This document shows positions 33,438 through 44,990 of a DNA stretch of 64,000 nt, in pieces. The stretch spans positions 176,368,711 through 176,432,710 of the forward strand of contig CM076193.1 in NCBI GenBank assembly GCA_038277395.1. The letters run 5' to 3'. Positions within the stretch are counted from its first letter, which is position 1; each line of letters starts with the position of its first letter. Under the pieces are notes generated by a model, which was not told the DNA's origin, did no database searches, and worked only from the letters and a program-made list of their open reading frames with translations. Position numbers and translations under genes: made by a program. This DNA is from Dryocosmus kuriphilus. Taxonomy: Eukaryota > Arthropoda > Insecta > Hymenoptera > Cynipidae.

Positions 33438-33674
33438 ACATACCAATCATAGCACTAATTGAAAGTATGCAATAACTTCTTCTATTACTCAATATTATGT
33501 GTATAATCCTTTTAATAAGTTATATTCGAAGTGATTTTCGTAAGCGTAATAAGTAATTTTTATCAAATTCAATATATATATATATATATATGCATATATC
33601 CAAAAATGTATGCATATATATGTTATTAAAATAATAAATAAAAAAAATAAAATAATTTTTTAATTAAAAATAAT

Positions 33675-34890
33675 ATGTATATTTAATAAAATTATATAAA
33701 TAATATAATATAAATAATATAATGTAAGTAAATTTTCTAATTAAGGGGGTAAGGGAATTTAAATGATTATTATATTAATTTATTAATTATTTATTAAAAT
33801 ATTAAATAATTATGACTATAATTTATTACTTTAATTGAAAATTAAGAGAGTGGCGTATTTAAATATTAAAATATTTGCCTAAATTCTTGAGTTAGAGGAA
33901 TTAGTATTAATATTCTAATATTAAAATTTGTAATATAATAATAAATTATTTAAAATAATATATTATTAATATTTAGTAAAAGATTTTAATTGTTAAGGTT
34001 TTTAAAAAATCTGAAAATTTATATATTTTTTTTTTTGAAGTTTTTGGATTTGAAGCCAAAAAATCACAAGAAAACCCCATTTTCATCAAAAATGATTGAA
34101 TTATTGACCTATTTAAAATTATAAATTAAATTTTATTAAGAATTAAATTTTAAGTTTAATAATTATTTTGTATTTAGGGGCACATAATAAATTAAAATAT
34201 CGTTAATTTAATTTTTAAAGATTATATAAATGTATTGAAAAATATTTATTTAAATTAAATTTTAAATTAATAAATGTAATTATTTAAAGTTTTCTTAATA
34301 CACTAAAAATATTTATTTAAGTTAAATTTTAAATTAATAAATTTTATTATTTAAAATTTTATTTAATATGTCAAAAATATTGTTTTAAATTTATTATGTG
34401 CCTCTAAATAAAAAAGAATTATTAAACTTAAAATTTAATTCTTAATAAAATTAATTTTATTATTTTAAATAGGTCAATAATTCAATCATTTTTGATGAAA
34501 ATGGGGTTCTCTTGTGATTTTTTGGCTTCAAATCCAAAAATTAAAAAAAAAAAATATGTAAATTTTAAGATTTTTTAAAAATCTTAACAATTAAAATCTT
34601 TTATTAAATTTTATTAATATATTATTATATTACAAATTTTAATATTAAAATATTAATACTGATTCCTCTAACTCAAGAATTTAGGCAAATATTTTAATAT
34701 CTAAATACGCCACTCTGTTAATTTTCAATTAAAATAATAAATTATAGTCATAATTATTTAATATTATAATAAATAATTAATAAATTAATATAATAATCAT
34801 TTAAATCCCCTTACCCTCTTAATTAGAAAATTTACTTACATTATATTATTTATGTTATATTATTTATATAATTTTATTAAATACATATTT
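33675..34890. repeat. Long AT-rich inverted repeat (foldback), arms about 0.55-0.6 kb
   Basis: The left arm (TTTAATAAAATTATATAAAT near 33682, GGGGGTAAGGGAATTTAAAT near 33745, GAGGAATTAGTATTAATATT, CAAAAAATCACAAGAAAACC near 34060, AGGGGCACATAATAAATT near 34177) is repeated in inverse order and sense in 34280-34880. The centre lies near 34280. A further direct copy of part of the right arm follows at about 34891-34998. No coding capacity. A transcript would fold into a long hairpin. Confidence 0.88.
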
Positions 34891-35183
34891 AAATATATAT
34901 TTAAATACGCCAATCTCTTAGTTTTCAATTAAAATAATAAATTATAGTCATAATTATTTAATATTATAATAAGTAATTAATAAATTAATACAATAATCAC
35001 AACTGATAGCTACGTCACATTCAGCAATCAGTAGACTGATCGTTACGTTGCATTCAGCAATCAGCTCCAACGACGCGTAAAATAATTAATTCTTCACTGG
35101 AGTCCAGGTGGTTATATCTCAAGGTTAACCGGAAACGAATTATTTTACAATGAATAACAAGAAGGCTCCTAAAACAGAAGCAA

Positions 35184-35868
35184 ATGGTCCCAGCGATTCA
35201 GGAAATAGCTGGTGATGATTGTAAGGAGGTTTGGTACAAGCATGATGGTACGTCTCTTCATTTTCAGGTGATTGGGAAAAACTACCTAGATGTGGTATTT
35301 AGTAATCGTTGGATACGTCGCAGAGGAACTATTGAGTGGCCAGCCAGGTTCCCTGATCTGACCCCACTTGACGTCTTTCTTTCGGGCCACATAAAGAATA
35401 AAGTGTCCGTTACTAAGTCACGAGACTTGGAAGATCTAAGACAAAAGATAGTCATTGCTTGCTCTGACATTACACCTGATATGATAAGGAGTGCGATAGA
35501 AAGTTTTTATGTACGTCTAGGAATCTGCCAGGGTTTTTGGTGGAGAACATTTTGAACACAGGTTGTAAGCCTTGCCTTCATTGACTAAAATCGTTGGCCT
35601 TGCCTCAAATGGACGGGCCATCTCCTTGTCTTAACTGGCCAGGAAAGTTAGCCTTGTCTCAACTGAAGGTCATGTTCAAGGTTAAGCTCCAAGATAAAAT
35701 TTACTGCTCTTTCCAAATCTGAAAGAAAAAATTGATCTTCCCATTTAAGAAATTGAATTTTCCCTTGATGTGACCTTCAAGCTCCTGTCCAAGGTCAAAT
35801 CGATGTCGCCATTGAATAACCAGTGAAAAATTCTAAAACTTTGGATAATTTTGTGCCACCCTGTTTTC
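35184..35868 (+). mobile_element. IS630/mariner-like element, 3' fragment with transposase C-terminus
   Basis: 35184-35555 encodes VPAIQEIAGDDCKEVWYKHD, NRWIRRRGTIEWPARFPDLT and ITPDMIRSAIESFY, the C-terminal half of the family seen at 7778-8866, with the second and third catalytic Asp positions. The tail to about 35868 has AGGTCA/TGACCT-rich sequence and ends GCCACCCTGTTTTCAC, next to the 5' flank of copy D. The 5' half is lost. Confidence 0.78.
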
Positions 35869-35871
35869 ACA

Positions 35872-36281
35872 CGTTTACTTTAATTTTCTGGAAGAATCGT
35901 TTTTATTTATCTAATTACATTATAATCGTATTGATACATGATTGAAAGATTTGCACGTTCAAATATTCTGTATATTCAGATTTTTGTAACATATCTTGTA
36001 GAGTTTGTATTAGTTTTTCGAAGGTTCAAATGCACCTTTATAGTAAAAATTATATCAATTTGCTATTTAAACATCGGACTCCTCTACATCGTGAAAGATT
36101 GTGTAAATTGTGATAGATTGATATCAGTTTGAACAAAGTGTGGAACCAGTCCTTGAAACTAACATACTAAATTAAAATAGCTCAGAAATAGAATTGACGA
36201 TAATTAACTAGATAACGACTGTAGTATATACGCGAATTACTTCATTATCACATTAGGAAGTTTTTCGTCTAGTTGGCAATA
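35872..36281 (+). promoter_or_regulatory. 5' flank and core promoter of copy D
   Basis: Conserved about 350-bp upstream block shared with B, C and E (TTTTCTGGAAGAATCGTTT, TAGATTGATATCAGTTTGAA, GATAACGACTGTAG). TATATA at 36225-36230, the CAGT-like start region GGAAGTTTTT near 36256, and a short leader of about 23 nt before the ATG at 36282. Confidence 0.68.
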
Positions 36282-39200
36282 ATGAGAGTTTTTTCTACTA
36301 CGGCCTTGTACTTGACGATTACTTTTAATACTATAGGTAAATATGACGATGCAATATGTCTATAATTTTAAGTGCACTTTTAGGCTTTCCAAAAGTAACA
36401 TTTTGACTTATTTAATCTGCATTCTATCTCAACTGTTCTTTTTCTCCACTTTGTCTTAATTACTTACCCGAAATGTGAACGACCGTAACCAAAATGTACT
36501 CCAGTACAGAACACTGTATTCCAGGAATGCCTACAAACTTGAAAGAAGGTCCAGTGAGACATTTGCTGCTCACTATTGAGGGTAGAGTTCTGCAAAATTT
36601 TTAAACAGATTCCTCGAAAACCGGCAGAAAGTTGCAATTTATAAGAAACCGAGCAGGGAGCAAACTCTTGGTTCGGCTCTCGCTGTTAGCTTTCGCGTTT
36701 TCTTATTGAATGCATATTTCTGCCAATTTTCTTTGAATCTATCTAAAAATTCCCGGAAATCTTACCTGAAAAGTGGGGAAGAAATGCCTCAATGAAGATT
36801 GATTCAACTCTGAAGCTCTGTCGATACTTTTTGTCGATGAAGCTACAAAAACGTGTTAACTCATCGATCTTGATTTGAAATTGTATATTGTTTTTAAAGA
36901 TGGTAATACGGTGTATGCGTAACAAGTTTCGAAGAGTTTCAATAATATTTGGCCAGAATATGGCGATCTATGTTGTAAAAGCGTTGATCTTAAACTTACA
37001 CTCTTCTTCGTTTTCCAGTTTTAGTATTAAAGCTAATCATAGCAAAAAGTGCGTATAGAGGAAAGGTTTGTTTTGCCATTCTCTACAATTTTATAGAATA
37101 AAGAAATTCAGGCTTCCGTTTCCAGCGCTGATAGTGACAGGACGTGTGTGGGTATTCTGCGATCTTTTTGGCTTCTGTGAGTTATGTAAGTTTGTGTGGG
37201 GTGAGTAGAGTGGAGTCAGTGAAGTTTTGGAGAGTGAAAGTGAGGAATGAGTGAGTGAAAGGAGGTGCATCAGGTTCAGGAAGTGTAAAAGGTGAAAAAG
37301 TGGTGAATGCGGAGTGAGTGAGGTTAGGTTTTGCATTCGGATGTACTTTGTTTTATACGCTGGATTGGAGCTGGGCAGGAGGAGCGAGAGGTGAGGTTGG
37401 TAAATTGAAGGCTGCATTAAGTGAGGGTGGATTGCATGCTATTTGTTCCTGTGGTTTTTAAGCGGTAATAGTGCGAAGGAAAAACAATAGGTGAGGGGTT
37501 TGTTGGCAGCCGGGAGAGAGGGTGAAAATTTTCGTGGGGTAGGGAGGCCGTTGGCTAGCGAAGGAACGCCACAGGGACGGGACGAGTTCGGTGGAAACAG
37601 AGTAGTAGTACAATGAGCGGGAAGAAGAGGGCAGGCGAGTCGACTGACGTAGGAGAGACCCCGTCGGAGAGAGAGAGAGAGAGAGAGAGAGAAGGCGGGC
37701 ATGCATACGTCAGAAACGCTGATCAGAGAAATGTGGGACGAAACGCGTAGAGGGCTAGCGGAGGTGAATAGACAGGGAAAGGAAACAGAGGGCTTGATCA
37801 AAGAAGTGAAAGAGAAATGGGAGAGGTGCGAAACAAGCTGGAAAGAAGAAAAAGAAGAAGTATGGAGAAAATTAGAGCAGATCGAGAATAGACAGAGAAT
37901 AAATGGGAAAGAGAGAAGAAGGGAAATGAGTCATCTGGAAAAGAGAGTTAGTAAATTAGAAGCGAGCAATGAACGCGCAGAGAATAGTGAAGAGCATGGG
38001 AGGGGGCCAGCGAAGCGAGAGATGACAATTTAAGAGAGGAGAATGAGGTAATGAGATGTAGATTGCGCGGGTTAGAAGAAGGGAGGAGGTAGATAACCTT
38101 ATGAAGGAAATAGAGGTGCAGGTCAGGGTGGAGGAAATCAAAGGGGTAGGCAGTAAGGAAGGAGGAAAGACAAAGGTGTATGTGGTCAAACTGGGGAGTG
38201 ATGCGGAGAAGAGAGAGGTTTTGACGAAAAAAGGGTGCTCAAGGGAGGGAAGGAAAGAATCGATGAGGATATGACATGGAGCGAAAGAAAGAAAAGATGG
38301 GTAATAGAAGATAGGGTTTGGGAAGAAAGAAGAAAAGGGAATAGGGTGAAAATTGGGAGAAACTCAGTGTGGGTGAATGAGACAGTGTAGAGATGGGACG
38401 AAAAGAGGGAGGAGTCAAAAGTACTAGAAAGTATTATAGCAGAGGAGAAACTGAATTTGTTAAGGACAAAGTGGAAAAGTTGGGGTTTTGAGACCGAGAA
38501 AAAAAAAAAGAATAAAGAAGGTAAGAAGGGGGAGAGGAGATGGACAAGGGATAAAAGTGGCATTTTGGAATGTCTCAGAGTTAAAAATAAAGATAGAGGT
38601 TTTTGGGAGGAGCTATTCAAAGTAAAGAAGAGAGGGAAAACACGGAGAGTTCGAGATGGGACGAGGGTAGAGTGCTAATGAGAAGAGAATGCGGGATAAG
38701 GGAGGCAAATAGAGGCTTACAGCAGCAGGTAGAACAGGACTTAATAGTAAAGCAGGGAGAAGAGAGATGGAGAAAAATCGTGATATCAAAGTATAATAGG
38801 TGGTATAGGGTGGTTAAGTGCGACACAGGGCCAGAATACCTGAGAAAGTTAAGAAAGGAGAGTAAGTGGAACAGAATGGTAATGTTCAGAATGGGAGAAG
38901 GTATGAGGGAATGTAGGTATTGGGTGAATGAAAATGAGAGTGTATGCAGAGTGTGTGAGTATGAACAAGAGGCACGGGAGCACGTGTTAGAGAGATGCAC
39001 AGGGGATGAAACGGGAGGGGAAAGTGTGTATGACATGACTATATGGATTTTGAATGAGAATGGACAAGGTGAGAATGGAATGAGAAAATTGGAAGAATTA
39101 AGAGAAGGAGCAGGGGGAAAGATAAAGCCAAAAGGGGACTCCAACCAATGGAATTTAAAAAAAAAGGTAGAGTCGCGATTACAGAATTTTTGAGAGGTTA

Positions 39201-40984
39201 AAAGCGAGAGCAAACGGAAGCCCCGAGAGGCATTAAAGAGCGATTAAGTTAAGGAAGAGATTTAAGTTAATTTTGTCCATAAAAGTGTAAGTAGTTTGTA
39301 AGAAGCTGTAAACGTTGTAAATATGTAAAGGGAACGGAGGCCCTGAAACCCGTAAAAGGGAGAGTAATAAACATACATACATAAAGAAATTCATTTTGGT
39401 AAATTAAAAATGTTTCATTTCATTTAATGAGCCTTGGCAGAGATAACAAACCAACTCGATCAACACGTGCAACAAAGTTTTTAGTAAAATTTAAAAAGAA
39501 AAGAAAAAAGAGGGAAGAAGAAGAAAGTCAACTAGCAAAAATCTCTTTCTTGTTTTTCTTTCCCTTGTCGGTTATCGGTTGCGATTTTGAACAAAGTAAA
39601 AAGAAAAGAAGACTACGCAAAGGAAAGGAAGAAAGGGAATTTGGTTGGCTGCCTATATTTTCCTTACTATTTTTTCTTTGTTTTTTTTTTGAATTATGCT
39701 AAACACATTTTTCTAGGTTTTGGACAAAGTTTGATCGGAGAGATGGTTTGTCTTCCTCACCAAATATTACTTTGAATTTTGGCATTCTAAATCTTTCCTA
39801 TTTCGTTAGTCTTTCGATTCTTGGTATGGAATTTTTATTCTTATAATTATGACCCAGTAAAACATATCGCTGAATCCGAATCTGGCAGGAGAATTAATCT
39901 ACCAGATTCGGATTCCTCAAGAAAAAATCTATGGAAATGCATATACAGTCGCCTCTATTTACCTTGCCGTGTTCGGGACCCTAGAGAACAAATTATCCTG
40001 GAACCCGTGTTCCCGCACTCTCGAGCCTGAGCGGTGCTCGATGCTATTTGTTTCGCTCTCTGTTTACGTTGCCGCACGGAGATCACGGCTTACAACCGCT
40101 TATAAATTGATTATAATGACTTTGTGCACTTCAAAATTGCTTTAAAAGATCTAAACGATTGGCGGAAACTTAAATAGAGAGCACAACAGTTCTCGGACGC
40201 TAAAGCGTTGCGGTCATGCTGGGAGAAGTGCTCGATCGAGGATTAAGGAAAGCGGTAAGGTAAAAAGAGGCAAGGTAAGTAGAGGCGGATGTACATGGTT
40301 TCTGATATGATCGCCATATTGGTTCGTGCCTAGCGGTTTATGATATAAAAACAGAGCATGCACGTCAAAAACATTGATCCTCTGTTTTTTGTTGCAGATT
40401 TAAGTTCACAGTTCGACTGTTTACCTAATGGAGCTGAAATTCCTGGTGTTGCTCGTTCTAGACCTTCTTATTCTGCTGACCGCTTTCCTCCCGCCAGTTC
40501 TTCTCTTCGTTCCAGATCCAGGTCTCCCCCTCGTCTTGGATCCATATCTCCTCCTCGTTACGCGCCCTTGTCTGCTCATGATGTCAGGCTTTTGCATACT
40601 AAAGACCTTGAACTTATTCGACTAATTCCCAACACGAATCCGAATCAGCTATTCGAAATCAGAGAATACGATTTTCCTGCCGACGCATCAGTTCGATTGT
40701 ATCTAGGACGTGGTCGATTTGGTCCCACGCTACCCGTAACACAAAGAGTAATAATAACGTCCGATGGTAACATCCTTGCAATATTTGTTAGTAATACAAT
40801 TATTCGTGGAATATACGATATGGAACGAAGGCGGGTGAAATTTAACACGGTAGAAGCCAAGGCTTACCCATTGACCCAACAAGAAGTCGAAGAAACTCCA
40901 ATAGGCTCCGGCAAGTCAATCTATGATAATTTTAGTGTAGTGCGTTTACTTCCTCGTGAAAAGCGCAATTTTCTGCAAGCATAG
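36282..40984 (+). CDS. Secreted protein family, copy D, two exons: 36282..36336 and 40398..40984; intact, 213 aa
   Basis: The best complete member. Exon 1 encodes MRVFSTTALYLTITFNTI, a signal peptide, ending G|GTAAAT (phase 1). The 4.06-kb intron holds an internally deleted LINE and MITE 2. Exon 2 follows TTTTTTGTTGCAG and joins as Asp-Leu-Ser. Mature part: LSSQFDCLPNGAEIPGVARS with a single Cys, a basic Ser/Arg/Pro linker (SSLRSRSRSPPRLGS, ISPPRYAPLS), then the conserved domain: LELIRLIPNTNPNQLFEIRE, YDFPADASVRLYLGRGRF, TQRVIITSDGNILAIFVSN, GIYDMERRRVKFNT, YPLTQQEVEETPIGSG, SIYDNFSVVRLLPREK; TAG at 40982. No membrane segment after the signal. Secretion is well supported; the role is unknown. 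The RS run resembles SR proteins only superficially, since the protein enters the secretory route. Confidence 0.87.
37098..39393 (+). mobile_element. Internally deleted LINE (37111-39380) with 13-bp target-site duplication
   Basis: Flanked by ATAAAGAAATTCA at 37098-37110 and 39381-39393; copy E near 57100-57135 shows the empty site. The 5' end is GGCTTCCGTTTCCAGCGCTG. ORF1: 37611-38033 begins MSGKKRAGESTDVG, then a GA-repeat frameshift, a coiled coil rich in Glu/Lys (LIKEVKEKWERCETSWKEEK) and the start of an RRM-like part (GGKTKVYVV near 38160). The N-terminus of the APE endonuclease follows (about 38550). All of the catalytic endonuclease and RT is missing: near 38640-38700 the sequence jumps to the polyprotein C-terminus, 38690-39193 with ESKWNRMVMFRMGEGMRECR and a CRVCEYEQEAREHVLERC knuckle. 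The 3' tail is AATAAACATACATACAT. Both termini and the duplication are intact, so it inserted in this deleted form, using another element's enzyme. Confidence 0.82.
39446..39751. mobile_element. MITE family 2, complete copy in intron of D
   Basis: Inverted ends: ACAAACCAACTCGATCAACA and the inverse at the right, ...GATCGGAGAGATGGTTTG. The core is purine-rich (AGAAAAGAAAAAAGAGGG) with a mirror pyrimidine part (TTTTTCTTTCCCTTGTCGG), so most of the unit can fold on itself. Shared with A and E. Confidence 0.72.
39752..40397 (+). other. Distal intron of copy D
   Basis: No gene. Parts match intron A (AAAAATCTATGGAAATGCAT at about 39925; GATTTCTGATACGG-like at 40295) and intron E just after its MITE. 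GAATCCGAATCTGGCAGGAG and its inverse form CTACCAGATTCGGATTCCTC give a short hairpin near 39870-39920. Confidence 0.5.
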
Positions 40985-41976
40985 ATTCAATTTAAAAAAA
41001 AACAATTAAACTAAAATATCATATGGTTTTTGATCTGAGGTCATATAAAAATGTTAAACTAACTAATAATTACACTACTGAGTTAATGTATCATGATCCC
41101 TAAGACTTCAAAGGCAAATATTATTAACACACCTTGCGGAATTTATTTTAGTTTATAGAAGTTTTAAATGTGCTTTTATGTAAGAAATTATATCAATTTT
41201 TAATGTAAACATCGGATACCTGTAAGACGATAGATTTCCTGCTGTATTTCGACTGCTTTGATTATTAAGATGAATTCAATTTTCTTTTTTCTTCGATCTT
41301 ACAGCCATATTAAGGGAAAAAAATATATTTCAAAATCGTTTTTTATTCATTTATCACAAGTATATATCGACGTTTCTGCTACAATGCGGGCCTTCTTCAG
41401 GAATTTTATATTAATTCTAAAAATGTAGTAAGAATATTGTAACCCAAAATTTAAAAAGTTAGCAATAATAAAGATTGATTTAATAATTCAACTTGCACAT
41501 GTTTTATTCTCTGTATCTAGAATTTGGTTTACATTAAAATTTAAATTGAACAAATGGGCAGAACTCTAGGAGGGCATTGACAAGCCAGTAGTAGTAGACT
41601 ACCAGTATGGACAGACTACCTGCTCCACTTCCATATTTCCCCGCAGCGCACTTTGGCGCATTTTTGGCCCATTTGTGGACAGGTTGTTTAATGAGACCGA
41701 GACTTGACGCTGAAATACATAATGAGATTTTTTTCGAGGTTGGTAGACACTCTCAGTTTATATCTATTTTAGGCCTCGAAAAGGTCCTGACCTTTGGTCC
41801 TTTTTCGCTCGTGGTTACTTATAGTTCTCTTAAAGAAGTGATTTTTTTGAGAGGCACCTAGACAGATTGATTTCTTCCTGAACCTGAAAGGATATAACCG
41901 ATGTATTTTTGATAGAAGGTATTTCAACACTTCTAAATAATTTTTTTTTTTTCGGAAGATAACGATAACATAAGTA

Positions 41977-43268
41977 CGAGGGTGGACTGAAAAGTTTCCG
42001 ACCTAACAATGATACAAGACACTTTTTCTTAATTTTTTTTTTATTTTTCTACATAGTCTGCTTGTAACTCTACACACTTCTCCCAGCGATGCTCCCATCT
42101 CTCTAACCCGTCCAAATAGTACTCAGCGTTTTTCTCTGCAAAATAATTGTTCACGAAGGTGATTGCCTCCTCATTTGACGAAAATCTCTCTCCTCCGAGG
42201 ACAGTTTTTAGATGAGGAAACGAAAAGAAGTCGCTTGGGGTTAACTCTGGTGAGTAAGGCGGATGGTCAAGCAGTTCAAAGTGTAATTCATGGATTTTCG
42301 CCATGCCGACCGCTGAGGTATGAGATGGCGCGTTGTCTTGGTGAAACAAGATTTTCTTTTTCTGTAAATGTAGCCATTTTTTTGTAATTTCTGCCTGCAG
42401 CTTGTCAAGTTATGATGCGTAGTATACACCTGTACTGGTTTTTCCTTTTTGAAGATAATCGATTAAGATAACTCCATGAGTATCCCAAAAAACAGTCGCC
42501 ATCACTTTCCCAGCCGAAAAAACCGTTTTTTGCTTCTTTTGGAGCCGGTTCCCCCTCTGCAGTCCACTGTTTTGACTGTATTTTTGTTTCGGGCGTATAA
42601 TGGTGTATCCGAGTTTCATCTACAGTAATTAATCGGCGCCAAAACTCGGATTTATTGCGCCTAAACTGCACCAAATGAGCGTTGGAAATGTTCATTCGAA
42701 CACGTTTTTGGTCTAACGTGAGCAAACGCGGCACCCAACGCGCGGGCAGATTTCTCATGCCTAAATCTTTATTTAATATGTGACAAACACGTTCTTTGGA
42801 CATTTTCATAACCTCTGCTATCTCCCTTACCTTAATTCGGCGATCGCCTAGCACAATTTGCTGAACTTTAGCGACGTTATCGTCAGTAGTTGCAGTTTTT
42901 GGACGTCCCGAACGTTCATCGTCTCCCAAGCTCTTACGTCCACGTTTAAATTCAGCTGCCCAAAATTTCACTGTGGTAAATGATGGAGCATTATCCCCAT
43001 ACGCAGTGTCCAACTCATCTTTGATTTGCTAGGCGTATTGCCTTTCAAAGACAAATATTTAATGACAGCTCGATACTCAATTTTTTCCATTTTCACAAAA
43101 ACACTCACGTCGACTCACTCAAACGACTGTCAACTAAAAACTGCGCGTCCAAAGTGGCTGAAACTTTGGTTGGTAACTGTCAAAAGATGCACAACTACAT
43201 TCACTAGCTTTCATTGACGAGTACTGCTATCTTCATGCTGAGATCGGAAACTTTTCAGCCCACCCTCG
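41977..43268 (-). mobile_element. mariner element 1, TA target site
   Basis: Inverted ends CGAGGGTGGACTGAAAAGTT (left) and the inverse of CGAGGGTGGGCTGAAAAGTT (right), each next to TA (41975-41976, 43269-43270). Length 1,292 bp, usual for mariner. Confidence 0.92.
42041..43013 (-). pseudogene. mariner transposase 1, frameshifted
   Basis: DD34D-type transposase pieces. 43013-42405 has the two helix-turn-helix regions (APSFTTVKFWAAEFKRGRKS, KVREIAEVMKMSKERVCHIL), WVPRLLT, and the first catalytic Asp in TVDETRIHHYTPETK. The frame breaks near 42410-42350. 42349-42041 continues with FHQDNAPSHTSAVGMAKIHE and HPPYSPELTPSDFF, where the usual SPDLAP Asp is Glu while the third catalytic Asp (SDFF) remains. 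Not functional as it stands. Confidence 0.88.
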
Positions 43269-43493
43269 TATACTTATTATGTAGTGAGGAGAGGGACAAT
43301 AAATAGAAACATGCTGACATATAATTAAAACATATATCTCGTATTTGATAAGAATTTCAAAAGAAAATATTTTTATCACATTTTCACACTTATTTTGACT
43401 TACCAGTTGTATGTGATTATTTGTAGGATATTCGTGCGTACACAAGAAGATAAATATGTCTATAAAACGCCAGAGATTCCATAATATACAACC

Positions 43494-44785
43494 ACATGAA
43501 ATGAGAAGTCCCGGGCCTCACACAGAGATGTCGCCATTAGGATTAAACCATGTATGTTATCCTTGAGAACCAGCCTTTAGACAGCACCACCTTGAGTTTC
43601 GTGACATTGCGTGCATTAGTTTTCGAATAACAGCTAATTGTGTCAGACAAGCTTTGGTTTCTCGCGAACGATGGAAAGAGACGAGTTTCGGGTTTTAATA
43701 AAACATTGTTTTTTAATGGGAAAAAAACACCGTCCAGGCCAAGGAGTGGTTAGATAAATGCTATCCAATATCCGCACCATCAACTGCAACCGTAAAACGC
43801 TGGTTTGCGGACTTCAAACGTGGTCGTACCAGCACCGATGATGCTTAGCGTAGTGGACGGCCCTCTGAGGCCACCACACCGGAAAACATAAAAAAAATCC
43901 ATTTGATCGTTTTGAATGATCAGAAAGCGAAGTTGCGTGAAATAGCAGAGGCCGTGCGTATATCGATAGAATGCGTTAGCAACATTTTGCATGAACATTT
44001 GGGGATGAAAAAGCTGATCGCAAGATGGGTGCCACGTTTGCTCACACCGGATCAGAAGCAGCAACGTGTTGAATATTCCGAGCGTAATTTGGCCTTGTTT
44101 CAAAGAAACAAAAAGGACTTTTTGCGTCGATTCGTGACGATGGACGAATCCTGGATTCATTATTACACTCCTGAGTCCAACAGACAGTCTGCAGAGTGGT
44201 TGGAAGCAGGTAGCAGCCGTCCGAAGCTTCCAAAGACGCAACAGTCGGCCAGGAAGGTTATGGCAAGTGTTTTTTTTGGGATGCAAGAGGAATAAGCATG
44301 ATTGAATATTTGGAAAAGGGAAAAACTATCACAGGTGACTACTACGTTGCTCAACTGGATCGTTTAAACGAAGAAATTAAAAAAAACGGCCGCACATTGC
44401 AAAGAAGAATGTGCTGTACCACCACGTCAACGCACCAGCACATTCATCGATGAAAACGACGGCCAAACTGAGCGAATTGCGCTACCAATTGGTTAAGCAT
44501 CCTCCGTATTCACCAGATCTGGCGCCCAGCGACTACTATTTGTTCCCAAACTTGAAAAGGTTTCTTCAGGGAAAGAAATTTGCTTCGAATGCTGAAGTCA
44601 TGGCCGAAACAGAGGCGTATTTTGAAGGTCTCGATAAATCATTTTTTTCGAAAGGTATCGAAATGTTGGAGGACCACTGGAATAAGTGCATTACTTTAAA
44701 TGGAGAGTACATCGAAGAATAAAAAAGACTCTAAGGTAAAAAATTAATTTTTTCCTTGTTAGGCTCGGGACTTCTCATTCCATGT
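43494..44785 (+). mobile_element. mariner element 2 (second ITR type)
   Basis: Inverted ends ACATGAAATGAGAAGTCCCG (left) and the inverse of ACATGGAATGAGAAGTCCCG (right). The exact TA duplication is not clear. Located 225 bp from mariner 1, in the 3' flank of copy D. Confidence 0.85.
43671..44722 (+). pseudogene. mariner transposase 2, interrupted
   Basis: Begins MERDEFRVLIKHCFLMGKNT with a TAG-type stop after TSTDDA near 43848. 43903-44295 holds KLREIAEAVRISIECVSNIL, WVPRLLTPDQKQQRV and the first Asp in TMDESWIHYYTPES. A frame change at about 44285 follows. 44411-44722 has HHVNAPAHSSMKTTAKLSEL, in which the second catalytic Asp (usually HDNAPAH or QDNAPAH) is Val, and HPPYSPDLAPSDYYLFPNLK with the third. 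Dead copy. Confidence 0.87.
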
Positions 44786-44990
44786 AGTATATAGTGATAA
44801 TAAACGTTCAATTTCAAGGAGAAGTCGGGTTGAGTAGCACCTTGGAAACAAGTATTCTTCTCTTTATGAACTAAGTCCAAAACTAATTGTTCGGAAGGTT
44901 CGGGTATCTTTTCAGAAACGCAATGATCAGTTAGTAATATTCAATTTCAGACACACAACTTTCGACTGAGCCACACACGGATTTCAGCAT

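Larger units (their letters stand above)
40985..44990 (+). other. 3' flank of copy D, interrupted by two mariner elements
   Basis: 40985-41976, 43269-43493 and 44786-44990 together align with 16271-14800 downstream of copy C. The hammerhead-like block is at about 41365-41400 on the minus strand (CTGAAGAAGGCCCGCATTGT then AGCAGAAACGTCG). The two gaps are exactly the mariners. Confidence 0.7.

Noticed and set aside
33600..34900. Mitochondrial insertion, suggested by extreme AT content
   Set aside because: No mitochondrial gene motifs were found; the palindromic structure explains the region.
37458..37801. Minus-strand frames opposite LINE ORF1
   Set aside because: Shadow frames of purine-rich ORF1; no domain.
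40480..40600. SR-type splicing factor because of the RSRSRSPPR run
   Set aside because: The run follows a clear signal peptide and there is no RRM domain; a linker in a secreted protein is more likely.
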